A stretch of 64,000 bases of DNA from Paramacrobiotus metropolitanus (Eukaryota > Tardigrada > Eutardigrada > Parachela > Macrobiotidae): positions 62,001 through 126,000 of the forward strand of contig NW_026570361.1 in the NCBI RefSeq assembly GCF_019649055.1. Direction: 5' to 3'. Made by a program: the position numbers and the translations under genes. Below, one piece after another: positions 1 to 11,094 of the stretch. Under the pieces are notes generated by a model, which made no database searches, was not told the origin of the DNA, and saw only the letters and a program-made list of their open reading frames with translations. How positions within the stretch are numbered: position 1 is the first letter of the stretch; each line of letters starts with the position of its first letter.

Positions 1-935
1 TTTTAAATTTATTAACAAGACTCGGTTTCTCCGCAAAATGGGAAAAAGTAGTCGGACCAAGTCGGCGTATCACCTTTTTGGGTTTGATAATTGACTCCGA
101 ACTAAAGCGGCTCGAAATTCCAGCGGAAAAACTAAATAATTTGTTGAATTTAGTGAAAGGTCACCAAAGTGCGAAGTCGATAAGTAAGAAGGATCTGCAG
201 GTGCTTGTCGGTCACATGTCGTTTGCTGCCAAAGCAGTTTACGGTGCCCGCACATTTACCAGAATTTTTATTGATTGTTTGTGCACCCTTGACAAGCCGT
301 GGCATAAAGTTAAAGTCAACCGACTCTTACGCTTCGAGCTGTCGTGGTGGAACAAATTTGCATCCGACTTTAACGGTCTCTGCCCGTGCCCGCTGGGTAC
401 ACCTCGGACAGTTATCACTGTCTGCACCGATGCATCCTTTTCAGGATTTGGTGCAGTGGTAGAAGGCAGCTGGCTTGCCGGCACTTGGCGGTCATCAAGT
501 TCGAATAAGCCCAACGGCTTTGAACAAAACTGGCTGGTGCCGCCGTACGTGCACGCATCGCTGGAACGCAATATTAATTTTTTGGAGCTGATAGCCGCCT
601 GCGTTCCGCTCATAATTTTTGCTTCATATTTTAACGGCGCCAAAGTTGTCGTCCTCTCAGATAAAACGCAAACCGTGTCGTTTCTGAACAGAGGCACAAC
701 AAAAAATGTAGAGGCGCTGAAATGGCTTAAGTTCGTGTTTGCCGCAAGCAACGCCCACAACTTCCGAGTGGTCGCTACGCACTCCGCGGGCGTTAAAAAT
801 GTGTTGGCGGATGCCTTGAGCAGATTAACAGAGGCCCCGCAACATGCTTCGCGTTTCTTTGAATTTTTTAAAACCAGTTTTCCCGGGCCTAATCTACCGT
901 CTTGTCCTTGTTGCAGTCTCCCAACTGCGTCATAA
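1..935 (+). CDS. DIRS-like reverse transcriptase C-terminus and RNase H (partial)
   Basis: The frame is open from the window edge; the first in-window ATG at 78 is internal to the protein. The start matches an RT thumb region (FLGLIIDSELKRLEI), followed by an RNase H domain with the expected acidic residues: CTDASFSGFGAV, NFLELIAAC, VVLSDKTQT and LADALSRL. The protein copies element RNA into DNA and removes the RNA strand. Its last 92 bases overlap the recombinase frame. The N-terminal RT, including the polymerase aspartates, is outside the window. Confidence 0.8.
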   Translation, partial: LNLLTRLGFSAKWEKVVGPSRRITFLGLIIDSELKRLEIPAEKLNNLLNLVKGHQSAKSISKKDLQVLVGHMSFAAKAVYGARTFTRIFIDCLCTLDKPWHKVKVNRLLRFELSWWNKFASDFNGLCPCPLGTPRTVITVCTDASFSGFGAVVEGSWLAGTWRSSSSNKPNGFEQNWLVPPYVHASLERNINFLELIAACVPLIIFASYFNGAKVVVLSDKTQTVSFLNRGTTKNVEALKWLKFVFAASNAHNFRVVATHSAGVKNVLADALSRLTEAPQHASRFFEFFKTSFPGPNLPSCPCCSLPTAS

Positions 936-1869
936 GCTGTCCGAACTTCGGCTTAAATCAATGGCGGCTACGACCTCCAAAACGCGTTCTTCACAATGGC
1001 GAGCATTCGTGACTTTTTGCGAGCAGTATAAGTTACGCGCTCTTCCCGCTACGGAAGAGACTGTTGCTCTTTATGTTGCACATTTGTCAAGGAAATTGGA
1101 GTTTGCTACAGTTAAAAATTATGTCTCCAGTTTAAGTTCCTTTCATACGATAAATAATTTGTTTCCTCCGGATTTAAACCATTTTTTAATAAAGCAGGCT
1201 TTGACCGGCTTGGAGCGTATTCGAATTGAGCTACCAAATAAGCGGGATCCGCTTATGCCGGCGGATTTACTAAAAATCCACGGTAACTTGGGCTCGGTGG
1301 AGAAAAAGTACCGACGCTGTTTTTGGGCAGCTACGGTGGTGGGATTTTTCTCCCTGCTGCGCAGCGCAAACTTATTTGTAAGCGATGTTGGTTGTCACTT
1401 CCTCGCAGGCGATGTGCAGTTCACGCAGGATGGCGCCCTGCTGTCGGTTTGGGTTTTAAAGACTGACCGTTTTAAAATGAAAACAATAACCTTACCAGTC
1501 TTCAAACTTAATAAGCAAAACGCCTTGTGCCCTGTAAGGGCGCTCGAAAAGCTGTTAAATTCAGCCGACAGACAGCCGCAAGACGTGCTGTTTTCACATT
1601 CTGATGTCGGCCTTTTGTTACCTATGTGTTCTAACCTATACAACAAATTATTATCAGCCGCCGCCTCCGCTGCCGGCATTCCATCCTCACGCATATCCGC
1701 CCATTCGCTACGAAGCGGCGCCGCAACGTATGCAGCATCCGTGGGGATTCCACCCGAATCACTAAAGGCCCAAGGACACTGGCGCAGCGACTGCTACCAG
1801 CGGTATATTCAACGGGACCACGAATGTCGACTGGAATTCTGCCATGCCATGCGCGACGCAATTCATTAA
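844..1869 (+). CDS. DIRS-like tyrosine recombinase (integrase)
   Basis: About 341 residues from the ATG at 844; a later ATG at 961 (MAATTSKTRSSQWRAF) is also plausible. The N-terminal SAM-like DNA-binding part is recognisable (QWRAFVTFCEQY, then VALYVAHLSRKL). The catalytic part shows Arg in FFSLLRSANL, the His-x-x-Arg box in AHSLRSGAATY, His/Trp in GHWRS and the nucleophilic Tyr in YQRYI. It would insert a circular cDNA by site-specific strand exchange. All catalytic residues are visible, so the frame looks intact. It overlaps the preceding RNase H frame in another phase, as is usual for DIRS elements. Confidence 0.85.
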   Translation: MLRVSLNFLKPVFPGLIYRLVLVAVSQLRHKLSELRLKSMAATTSKTRSSQWRAFVTFCEQYKLRALPATEETVALYVAHLSRKLEFATVKNYVSSLSSFHTINNLFPPDLNHFLIKQALTGLERIRIELPNKRDPLMPADLLKIHGNLGSVEKKYRRCFWAATVVGFFSLLRSANLFVSDVGCHFLAGDVQFTQDGALLSVWVLKTDRFKMKTITLPVFKLNKQNALCPVRALEKLLNSADRQPQDVLFSHSDVGLLLPMCSNLYNKLLSAAASAAGIPSSRISAHSLRSGAATYAASVGIPPESLKAQGHWRSDCYQRYIQRDHECRLEFCHAMRDAIH

Positions 1870-2608
1870 ACCCTACTGCAGCGGCTGCATCCTCTCTGTG
1901 TTTGTTTTTCTGGGGGTTTGGAGGTTGTTTTTCCCCTTGCGTTGTGTTCGTTCAATGAGAAATAAATAAGCCCCCTTTCAGTTGTGGTGTCGCACCGGAA
2001 ACAATAATGAGGTGCGAACAGTACAAGTGTGGTTCTGACCAGGTTTGGCAATATCCAAGAATGTCGTCACTTTGAACGGAAACCCTCAAGACTGAATTAC
2101 ATACAGTAATTTTCCGGACATTCGAATAAGCAAAAGTGGAGAAAATGTAGTGCGGTTGAGATTGTAGCTCACTTTGGTCAGATATACAGTAACAACGCTG
2201 CATCAAGCTTCTTCCATCTGTAACTTTTCGCCGTGACTTGGCCCCAGGCTTCCTGGCCAGTTTAACTAGGTCATTCGTAATAGCAGGATCCATTTGCCCC
2301 AAATGTATTACAATTGTTTTTGCTCTATACGGGCAGAGGTCATGTGCTGAATAACTGTATCCGCCTCAACGATTTTGCATTCACAAAAATAGACAAATGC
2401 CCGTTCTAAAGCCATCACGTGCAAAAGTCTGCATATAGCGTCCATCAGTAGCAACTGAATGCTATGCCAACGTCTTGCTGTCTATGGTTCTTATTTTTGC
2501 GTGCCTGAATCCATAAGTCCATTTCCTTTTGCATCCATACATCGATACTATTATAGTCCGCAGATGTAGGAATTGTCCGCAGATTAGTGCTCCCATATTG
2601 CACTTCGA
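1870..2608. other. No gene seen; DIRS 3' tail and gene A upstream region
   Basis: No convincing coding exon on either strand. The left part probably includes the untranslated end and terminal repeat of the DIRS element, which I could not delimit. The right part should hold the promoter of the F-box gene starting at 2609. Confidence 0.4.
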
Positions 2609-5368
2609 ATGGCCACGAACGCGACATCGTTGTACTTCCGGGAGCTGTTTCCTGGTGCCCGTGTGGTGAACTACGGGAACACCGTGCTGGTGCAGCGGGA
2701 CAACGGCCAATGGTGGCTGGGGTACGTTCAGGATATCGACGGTGACCAGTTCTTCGTTGATTTCGATGCCAGCACAATCAAACCGGAATGGATTCACTCT
2801 CAGCGTATTTGGCCGCACCGTTTTCTTCGTGAAACTGTGGTGCCGAGTTCTGTTCTGAGTATGGCCGTTCAAGTAGCCCTGCGTAATGCCAGCGGAGAAC
2901 CGATGGTTTTTCGACCCGGAACGATCGTCAGGTTCATAGGTTATGATTTCTACTGGGTCAGCGTTGTCGATTCAGATTCAACTAATTCAGTGGAACAGCA
3001 CATCGTACAGACTTACCAGTTCGTCAAACATCTGCCGGCGCACGACAGTGAACCACGTTTCTTTAAAAGAACCAACGGTATCGTGTACCGGAAACACGTG
3101 ATTAAATTCCCCGAGGCGCATTTGTTGCGCGACGCCCATTTCCTGCCAATGTTTATCGTTCGCGCATGCCAGTTGACGTTAGATACCGATGAGCGCCAGT
3201 GTGATGGTAACTGCCAATTCACGGCATCTGCTGAAAGGGATACGTTTATATTTCGCTGTAGCGGATTGCACCCCCGGTGGGAACAGCGTTTCGAGTTCCA
3301 TGTCGGGTGTCGCGTGTTTGTCCGACTGGGAATCGACGAGGTGACTTTCATCTGCGCTGAAGTTGACGGCGACACCGCTGGGCGCAGAATGTTCTGGACT
3401 GAAGAGTCCCTGAAGTCCGCCTGCGAGAGCTTCCTGACCAAGGAACATTCGCGGCCACAAGGCAACGTCGTCCCTGAGGAATGCGTAGGGAGTTGTCAGA
3501 ATGGTGAGCTGGCTTAGTAAAGCTTAGAATAATCTTCCGTGCCTTAACATACGCGACCACTTCCTGCTGGTTATTAATTGACCTGTTGACGGTAATTTAC
3601 AGCTGCGCAAGACATGCACATCAATCAGCTTTCCCTTGAGGTTTTGGCTAGCGTTCTTCGCCAATTAGATGTTGATACTCAATTTTGCTTGAGCCGGTAC
3701 GTCAGCGTTAATTCTTCCCTCCGAACATGTTTTACAACAATATACCTATTCTAACGTTCTAAAGCTTTACTACGAGTAGGGTTGTCTTAATTTTTTAACA
3801 TCTATTGCAACTCGGTCATTCTTGCTGTGACCTTTGCGCAACATGTAATCGCTGGAAGCGCTACTAAGTGATTCTAGTACTTTCAAACATACGAAAGTCC
3901 CTTCGACACCTGTGGCGCACAAATCAGCTTCTTTAGCCACAATGGTAGTAAGCGCAGCTTTCATCGTGTGACCAACGTGGTTGCCGCCTTGTGCATAAAG
4001 TTTTAAGTCAACTGCTCTGATGTAAACCCAGTAAAAGCTTATACAGCTGTAATTACAGTGATTACAAAAAAATAATAACGCGGTTGTTTGGCAGGGTGTG
4101 TACATTATGGGTGGTCATTTTACAAGAAAATTTGACCAGCCAGCATCTGCTCGTCGATATTCGGCGAGCCTGCGTTAGCGAAAAGTGGTCGGGCGGCTCA
4201 GTTGATGCATAGGAATCGTACCAGCTTAACATGCACAGGATTCGGGAGGTCATGCATCGTAGCATTACCTGTCGTACACAGACGGTCGTGCTGATTGACG
4301 ATGAAGATTACTATGCAGATAAATATGGCAGTGGTGATTTTGGTCGGAAAGCGTATGGCATGATGTTGTTGCTGCTAGCCAAGGGAATACGTTTGCGCCT
4401 GCTGGTTGTCAAGAACGGTTTCGATGGCCGGGAACAACCCTGCTTCTCGTTTCTTGGACTCTACAGAAATTCCCCAACGGAGTACAGTTATGAATGTAGC
4501 ACTTTAAAGACAATGAGCAGCTTATGCGAGCAGCTGATGCTAGTCAACTACACCGCATCTGATCGCGTCGGCGTTTGCTCGCTACTGTATCTACTGTTCT
4601 TCCCAAGCGGTACGCCGTGGCCGGATGACGTGCGCCGTTTCGGCCAGCTGGATGTGGTTATTCCTATGGTACGGCTCCGTCTGACGGAGACATCCGTGGA
4701 GCAGTGTCGTAGCTTCCTAAGCGCGGTTAATGACAACTGCTGCGCGGTGGTTCAACGTGTGTACGACAAGGTCGCCGCCGCGCACGCAGGCTGGTTGCAG
4801 ACGCTGCCTTATCCCGACGGATGGGTGGGCATTCGTGAGTTTCTTAAACTGTGAGTATTTTCATGTGTGTTGCATTTTCTTGAATCTGCTCTATTAGCCG
4901 ATCGCCCAGGCATCGCTCTGGGTGAGAAACTCCGGTGTGGTAATAATGTGCAGAACAATCTTACTTCAATGGTAAACCGGGTTTCGCGAACCATCCAGGA
5001 AGACAGATGCAGGCGAAGCTACCATCACTCTGCTGATAAAAAATTCCACGCGGATGGAGCGTGGCTGACTGAAGTGCAAGGAAGGGCGAAGTATCACCCA
5101 ATAATGTCACGGCCCACGGTCCCGTTTTATTGAGGGTCCGGAATTGAAATCGTTTTGTACCTAGCATGCTGTACAGTATTAATGATGGAGAGCACTGCCC
5201 TGACTTGTGTGTGGCTGTAACGTGATAGACAATGTCGTATTCTTTAGCTTCAGCAGTTTTGGCTCCGATGGTCCGCAACGATGGGCGAATGCGGATTTGC
5301 GGCAGCTGGACGTCTCGCTGCTGAGCCCGTTGGCCATGGCCCTGCTGGACGGCTACTACGCTAACTGA
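2609..5368 (+). pseudogene. F-box family gene, copy A (four exons, one in-frame stop)
   Basis: Exons 2609..3503, 3603..3696, 4095..4850 and 5257..5368; all junctions are GT-AG and the phases agree (1857 nt in total). Exon 1 starts at an ATG with VNYGNTVLVQRDNGQWWLGY, a segment that looks like a Tudor/Agenet fold, followed by a second similar segment and a Cys-containing region. Exons 2 and 3 join inside an F-box (LSLEVLASVLRQLDVDTQF, then VCTLW), which in other proteins recruits Skp1/Cullin ubiquitin ligases. The C-terminus is family-specific (IREFLKL, then LRQLDVSLLS). The only lesion is a TAG at 4210-4212 in exon 3. Exon 3 is 756 nt, exactly as in copy B, so there are no indels. It could be a very young pseudogene, a polymorphic stop or a readthrough site. 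Confidence 0.7.
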
Positions 5369-6747
5369 AGACAACTGCTTCGGCTCACGGAAAATTTGTC
5401 CTTTAAACATTGTTAACTTGGGTCTCTTTGAATTTATTTACACTGTACAGTGTACGTTACATTGTAACCATTACAGATACACTGTTTATTTATTTACACT
5501 GTAACCATACGACAAAAAATGGCTGTCCTAAATAATTATTCATGTGGTATGTCAAATTTTATCTGGCTCTCACGCGTTACTCTGATTTTCGCGAAACCGC
5601 ACTTTTTGCATCGTTAAAATTTTTTTGCATCTGTCCATCGATAACAAGCAAGAATGTGAGATAAATAGCTGGTGCGAAAAAGGTCGAAATACGTAGATTA
5701 TCGGATACTAGCTGTAAATAGGGAAGAACAAGCATTTTGATTTCTGCAAAACTTCTTGGAGAAGGCATTTCATAATTGCTGCTAATCGTAAATACAAGCT
5801 GTACCTGCCTGCAACGCTAAAACAAGCTGTACCTGCCTGCAACGCTATAAAATTCACCATAAAAAAGGTTGATAAACGACTGCATGACCAGTGACCTAAC
5901 CTTGCTCTTAGACATTCGGCTTAGTTGCTGTCAAAGGAACCCGACAGAAATTATCTGCAATTTTGCAGCAAGCTAAGTAAGGCAATGTTTATGGCAGGTA
6001 TTATTAATGCAGGCAATTTCTGATTACAAGAAGCGGGTTACGCCCTAACTGTACCAGAAACTGCGCATCCTGCAGGTTGTAGAACATCTTTGAGTTCTTA
6101 TAAAAAGCTAACATGCAGATACTCAGTGTTGATGCTGTGGGATTTCCCAGATTTGCTCTCCGAACTGTTGATCTATCTAGCAATTGCTTTTGTTTAGCTT
6201 TGTGCCGACTAGACATTGAAGTCCCGTTAGCGGGTTGTCTGCTCCTGATGTAATAATACCATGACAATACTTGTTCCCTCTTGCGCTTTCCTTGAATGTT
6301 GTGTCTTGTTTATTACTTGGATGTTGAGTGCTCTTATTTGGACGCTGCCCCGTATCCCAATCCCCAAACAATAAATCAATCTCTTAAAATACTTGGCGTT
6401 TACCGCTGTTCTGGAAACGGCAGTGAGTTTACTCATAATTATTTTGCAAGTTTTTAAGACGTACAATCAGAATAGTTACATAATGTAAAACGTTAAAAAG
6501 GGAAGAATAGTATCTACAGTCACAACAGCAGCATCAACATCAAGAAACAAGCCACCATTACGAAACCAGAACGCAGTTCCCAAGTCCACCCGCCCCAGGA
6601 ATTTGTCCAAAACAACGGACACTCAATGCCTTTTGAAAGAATCGGCTTGCAGCATATATCCAGACATTAAGCAATGCAACTTAAATAACGAGGCGCAGTA
6701 ATTTTATTATTTTACTGATGCTGTTACCACGGCTTTAAACACTGGCT
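5369..6747. other. Gap between convergent F-box genes A and B; no gene seen
   Basis: AT-rich spacer between the 3' ends of copies A (+) and B (-). Only short chance ORFs are present. It contains a tandem 28-bp duplication near 5794 and repeated TTTATTTACACTGTA motifs near 5430-5510. Confidence 0.5.
5794..5848. repeat. Two tandem copies of a 28-bp unit
   Basis: The unit beginning ACAAGCTGTACCTGCCTGCA occurs at 5794 and again at 5822, identical over at least 27 bases. A simple local duplication in the intergenic spacer. Confidence 0.85.
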
Positions 6748-9656
6748 TTAGTCTTTGAAGAACCTGTCAAAAACTGCGAAAGTCAAATTCGTCAACGAGG
6801 CAATGTCCAGCTTTCGGAGGTCCATCGTGTCCCAGCGTTGCGGATGGTAATCAAAGCGGAAGCTGTTGAGCCTGATCAATCAAAATTCAATAATAAACGA
6901 AGCAGCTAAAACCCATCCGGTGCTACGATGATGATTAGATCATGTTACGTTTTTATGTCTACGAAACGCAAAAACGATCATCGGGAAAAACAGATTCAGT
7001 AGCCGTTTAAGTCGGGGTGGCAACGAACCTTTGGCAGCAGCTATCGATGCAGCCCGAATAACATAACCATTATTACTAATTTTGTACATTTTGCGCACTA
7101 AAGGATAGCTGCAGTTATCAAATTGCAATATACGCACTTGCATCAACGCAAAAACAGCTTACAGTTGCAATATAAGACGAATACCGGTCCACTGATCCGG
7201 ATAGGACACCGTCTGCACCCAACGCGCATGGATTGCTGAGACCTTGCTTAAAAGTCGTTGGCCAGCGGCCGGGCAGCTGTCGTTTGCGGCGGCCAAAAAC
7301 ATTTGGTATTGTTCGGCCGTCGTCTGTGTGGAGCGAAAGCGTAGAAACGGAATGACAATATCGCTGGAAGCGGCACGTGTATCATTGCGCGTAAACGCCG
7401 CTTCCGAGCGCGGCAAAGCCGACTGTTCGTTCCCGTACAGGATCTCCAACGCCGATTTGGTTATCGCTCTCGTCGCGTTGTAGTTGATCAGCAGCAGCTG
7501 CTCACAGACCGACATCATCGCGGATAGTGCGGGGCACTCGAAAGAGCCGCTGCCAGGGTTGCAGTCGATGTATAGCACATCACCATAGTGATCATAGCCG
7601 TTCTTCACAATAATGACAGGCACGCGGATCTGCTTAAATTGAAGTACTGATTTGACACTCCACAATCGTTCCGAGATGCAGACACCAGTCATAGAGCGAA
7701 GGTATTTCTCGTCTCCCATCAGCGTCAGCGTATGAGTGCGTCCATGAACGATACCGTCCAACATGGTAATCAGTTTGTGAGTGAGAAAGTTGTTGTAGAT
7801 TATTGAAAGTAAGGCACCATCATCACGAGGCCGTTTTTCGCATGTTGCGCAAAGGTCATAGAGAATATGCCGTTTGCCCACAAACTTCCGGTAAAGCAGT
7901 CGCCACAGAGCACAAACTCTGGTGGACCAATGCAAACCAAGCACAATTAAAGTAATTTTCAACAGTTAATTCCTACAGTCCTTGGTTCTTAATAACCGAA
8001 TAAAACCTGTTGCATCAGTTGTATTATACAAGTCACATCTGAAAGGGAAATCTGCTGAAACTAACTGTTTTACTTTCCTAGACTACATTTAAATCTGGTG
8101 CAAAAAATATATCACTAAGTACGCTCGTTAACCGGGACAACTAAAATGCTGTGACAGGTAAGTATGAGGGAGCGGACTGCCATAACGTACCGGCTTGTCT
8201 GCATCAGAGATTCCACGTCCAAATTGAGCAAAATGTTTGTGACAATCGGATGCAGAATTTGATCTATGGAAACCTCTTCCACACCTGCAGAATATCCAGA
8301 TTGGAAATACATCACATCTGCTCAACCTACTTGTTCTGTACTGATCTAACAGTAATAATAATAATAAATATTTCAACTGTGATTGCTAGGCCAGCCCAAA
8401 TTGTATTTTCATTATTTACTGATAATACTTAGGATATTATGAATAATAATAATAGTTTCAATTCGTAAACAATAGTACCACAGTTATAATTTTGGGACAG
8501 TACATCAAACTGCTGAATGGCTCAACCTTGACAGCCATACAATGTCCCTAAAAAATGTTCGGAAGCAAAAAGGAAAGGAAATACTGATTATGGGTTTGAA
8601 ATACACAATTGAATCGCCACTTTTTCGGCAATAGCCATCAAGATTGACATAATATAACAAGATCCTCATCCCACGGTCACACTACTAAAAATTATTGACA
8701 TTTTTATATAGAACACTTTATAATGATTATAGAATAATTTCTATGCTATAGAATACCTTTTGCACTAACCATAGTACTGCAGCGCGGGCCACAATCTCCA
8801 TGGGCTTCTATTCGTGTTAGTATAGTCCGTTCTCATTTTCTCAGTGAGATAGTCGTCGCAAGCTTTTTTCAGAGAATCTTCGTTCCACAGCAGGCGTCCC
8901 GGTGGTTTTATCGTGCACTTCAGCCAAAACAAATATGACCGTATCAAATTCCACTCGCACAAACACCTGACAATCCCAGTCGTAGGAAGTTTTGACAAAC
9001 GAACACTGACACCGTACATCCCTTGCATCCATCATAAACGTTCTTCGAACGGAGCAGTCTGCACCACACAAATCATAGCCCCGACTAAACTCTAACTGGC
9101 GTCTGTAGTATAAAAACGTCGGCATGAAATCGACTTCACGCAACCAGTGAGCTCGGGGGAACCGGATGACATGTTTTTTATACAAGCACCCGGTAGTCCT
9201 ACCGAAGAAGCTATCTCCATCGTCAGCCGATGGAAGCTTTTCAACAAACTGATTGCGCTGTACGATCTGGAACGCCGTTGGTTGCGGGTTTCTCTCGCCA
9301 GGATCTTGATCACCCAGGCATACACAGAAGAACAAAGCATCCACCTCGTCGATGATCGTGCCCGACTGGAAGACCAAGGGCCCAACGGCGGAATGCCGCA
9401 GTGCTACCTGGATAGCTTTTCCTCTGTGCCATTTCTTTCGGGAAAGGAAATGATGTGGCCAGAGATGTTCAGTACGGATCCATTGTGCCTTGATTGAACT
9501 GGTATCAAAATCGACGAAGAAAAGGTCGCCATCAATATCCTGAACGTATCCCAGCCACCATTGGCCGTTATCGCGCTTGACGAGCACTGTATTCCCGTAA
9601 TTGACTTCCCGCAAACCCGTTAACAGCCTGCGAAAGTACAGCGGTGTCGCATTCAT
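6748..9656 (-). pseudogene. F-box family gene, copy B (four exons, one frameshift)
   Basis: Exons on the minus strand: 8770..9656, 8191..8284, 7163..7918 and 6748..6871, with GT-AG junctions at the same positions as in copy A. The N-terminal domain (VNYGNTVLVKRDNGQWWLGY), F-box (ILHPIVTNILLNLDVESLM then VCALWRLLY) and C-terminus (LRKLDIASLTNLTF) are all recognisable. The alternative ATG at 9668 adds four residues. Exon lengths sum to 1861 nt, one base more than a multiple of three. The extra base lies around 8891-8912: upstream of it one frame matches the family, and downstream (LLWNEDSLKKACDDYLTE) the next frame does. Everything else is open. A sequencing indel cannot be excluded. Confidence 0.7.
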
Positions 9657-10115
9657 TGCGTAGGGCATTTTAAAAAGCGACAAGTAATTATAATAAGCTG
9701 AACACATACTATACGCCCTCGCTACGAACCATACCAGTCTCGCGAAGGTAACGACAACGCAGAAACGAAGCCGAATATTAGTGCCGTTGTAACAGGACAC
9801 TGAGATATTTAACAATTGTTGTTGCTCTCTGCTGTAAAAGTGCCCACTACGAGGACCGAACGCCGAACGGTCTGATATAAAAAACGGTTGTCTGTGGCGC
9901 TTTGCTGCGACTGAACCGGACGAACACACTACACAGACAAAGCTAGAATCCGCTAGAATCCTAGAAGCCACTGCTAATGGGGTCGTTATACCAAGTTAGT
10001 ATTGCCGACGCCTTTAACTGGTCATTCGATTGTTTCACCCAAAAAGTGAAGATTATCAGTTGGAGTGTTCTGCTTTGCGACTCCCACACATCCATCTCAC
10101 TGTAAGCTGAGCACC
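9657..10115. promoter_or_regulatory. Divergent promoter region between F-box copies B and C
   Basis: A 459-bp gap between the ATG of copy B (-) and the ATG of copy C (+). The two genes are head to head, so promoters for both should lie here. I see no clear TATA box or initiator that I would defend. The B reading frame happens to stay open upstream to 9971 but shows no family similarity there. Confidence 0.4.
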
Positions 10116-10458
10116 ATGAACGCCACTTCCCTCTACCTTCGCCAACTGAACTCGGGGTGCCGCGAGATCAACTACGGGAACACAGTGATTGTGCAGCGCG
10201 ACACCGGCCAGTGGTGGCTGGGATATATTCAGGACACTGACGGCAGCAAGGTCTTTATTGACTTCGATGCTGGCACTGTTCCCGCCCAATGGATTCGTTC
10301 CGGCCATATCTGGCCGCACCGCTTTATCAAGGATACTCAAGAGGGCTCGGTATTTGTGGCGTTGCGAGAAGAAGACGACGGACTGATGGTGTTCCGAGCG
10401 GGAACCCTGACTGGTTATGCGTGCGACATGCTTCTCATTGTGCGGCTAGAGAACCCAG

Positions 10459-10680
10459 TGTCATAGGTAGTGCTACCTATTTCCTATAATCTACAACATG
10501 GGGAAACATGGGGTGTCCCTAAATAATAGCTTTTATTCATAAAAGGGGGTAAATGGGAGAAAATACATAAAAATGGATAATTCAAGATCAGAAACACTGA
10601 TATTCCAGTCGGAAATCCATTAACAGGGCCATTTCTATAGCTAATCGCCATCATGGGCGGTTATAGGCTACACCGTGACA
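10459..10680 (-). repeat. LTR (3' in element orientation)
   Basis: 222 bp, TGTCA...TGACA termini; differs from its partner at about two bases (ctacaac/ctccaac and cagaaac/cagagac). Confidence 0.85.
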
Positions 10681-10834
10681 CATGCCCCTCCTCCCAACAA
10701 GGGCTGCCCTCAGCCCGTAGGTAAAAGAAAACAGAGTTGCATGCATGCTTACATGCTCGCAAAAAAAAACAAAAAGGAACAACAAAGAGTAGTTAATGCT
10801 CTTTCAAGCCGAACGCCGGTCCTACTGGTGTCCT

Positions 10835-11035
10835 CTAATCAGGACAAATCGTTGGAAGCAGGACGGGGAAAAGGGCCGCTTGTGGCCCTTCGGTAACTGC
10901 AGCCGCAGCATCCGACTTGTCCGGATCTTTCCAGGCCCTTATCCGCGCAGGTGCATTGGCCACACCGGCCATGCGCACTGCACGATTCATCTGCTTCTCG
11001 GTCCAGCAGCAGAGGAGGAGACGGTTCCATTCCAT
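10835..11035 (-). CDS. Possible second small ORF of the LTR element
   Basis: 66 codons starting MEWNRLLLCCWTEKQMNRAV, downstream of the 370-residue frame on the same strand and in the same element. No recognisable domain. It could be a C-terminal extension reached by splicing or frameshifting, or a chance frame. Confidence 0.25.
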   Translation of the reverse strand: MEWNRLLLCCWTEKQMNRAVRMAGVANAPARIRAWKDPDKSDAAAAVTEGPQAALFPVLLPTICPD

Positions 11036-11094
11036 CTTGGCCTCCTCCGAGATCGGAGGGCTTTCACTTCGGTAGGCAGCAGTAAACCTCCGTA

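Larger units (their letters stand above)
1..1869 (+). mobile_element. DIRS-type retrotransposon, 3' portion (left end outside window)
   Basis: A reverse transcriptase/RNase H reading frame is followed by an overlapping tyrosine recombinase frame. That order and the use of a tyrosine recombinase instead of a DDE integrase are the hallmarks of DIRS/Ngaro/PAT elements. The 5' end and most of the RT lie left of the window. I could not identify the right terminal repeat, so the true element end may lie beyond 1869. Both frames are open over their visible length, so the element may be fairly young. Confidence 0.8.

Noticed and set aside
4961-5410. 149-codon antisense frame
   Set aside because: It lies over exon 4 of F-box copy A and has no family similarity.
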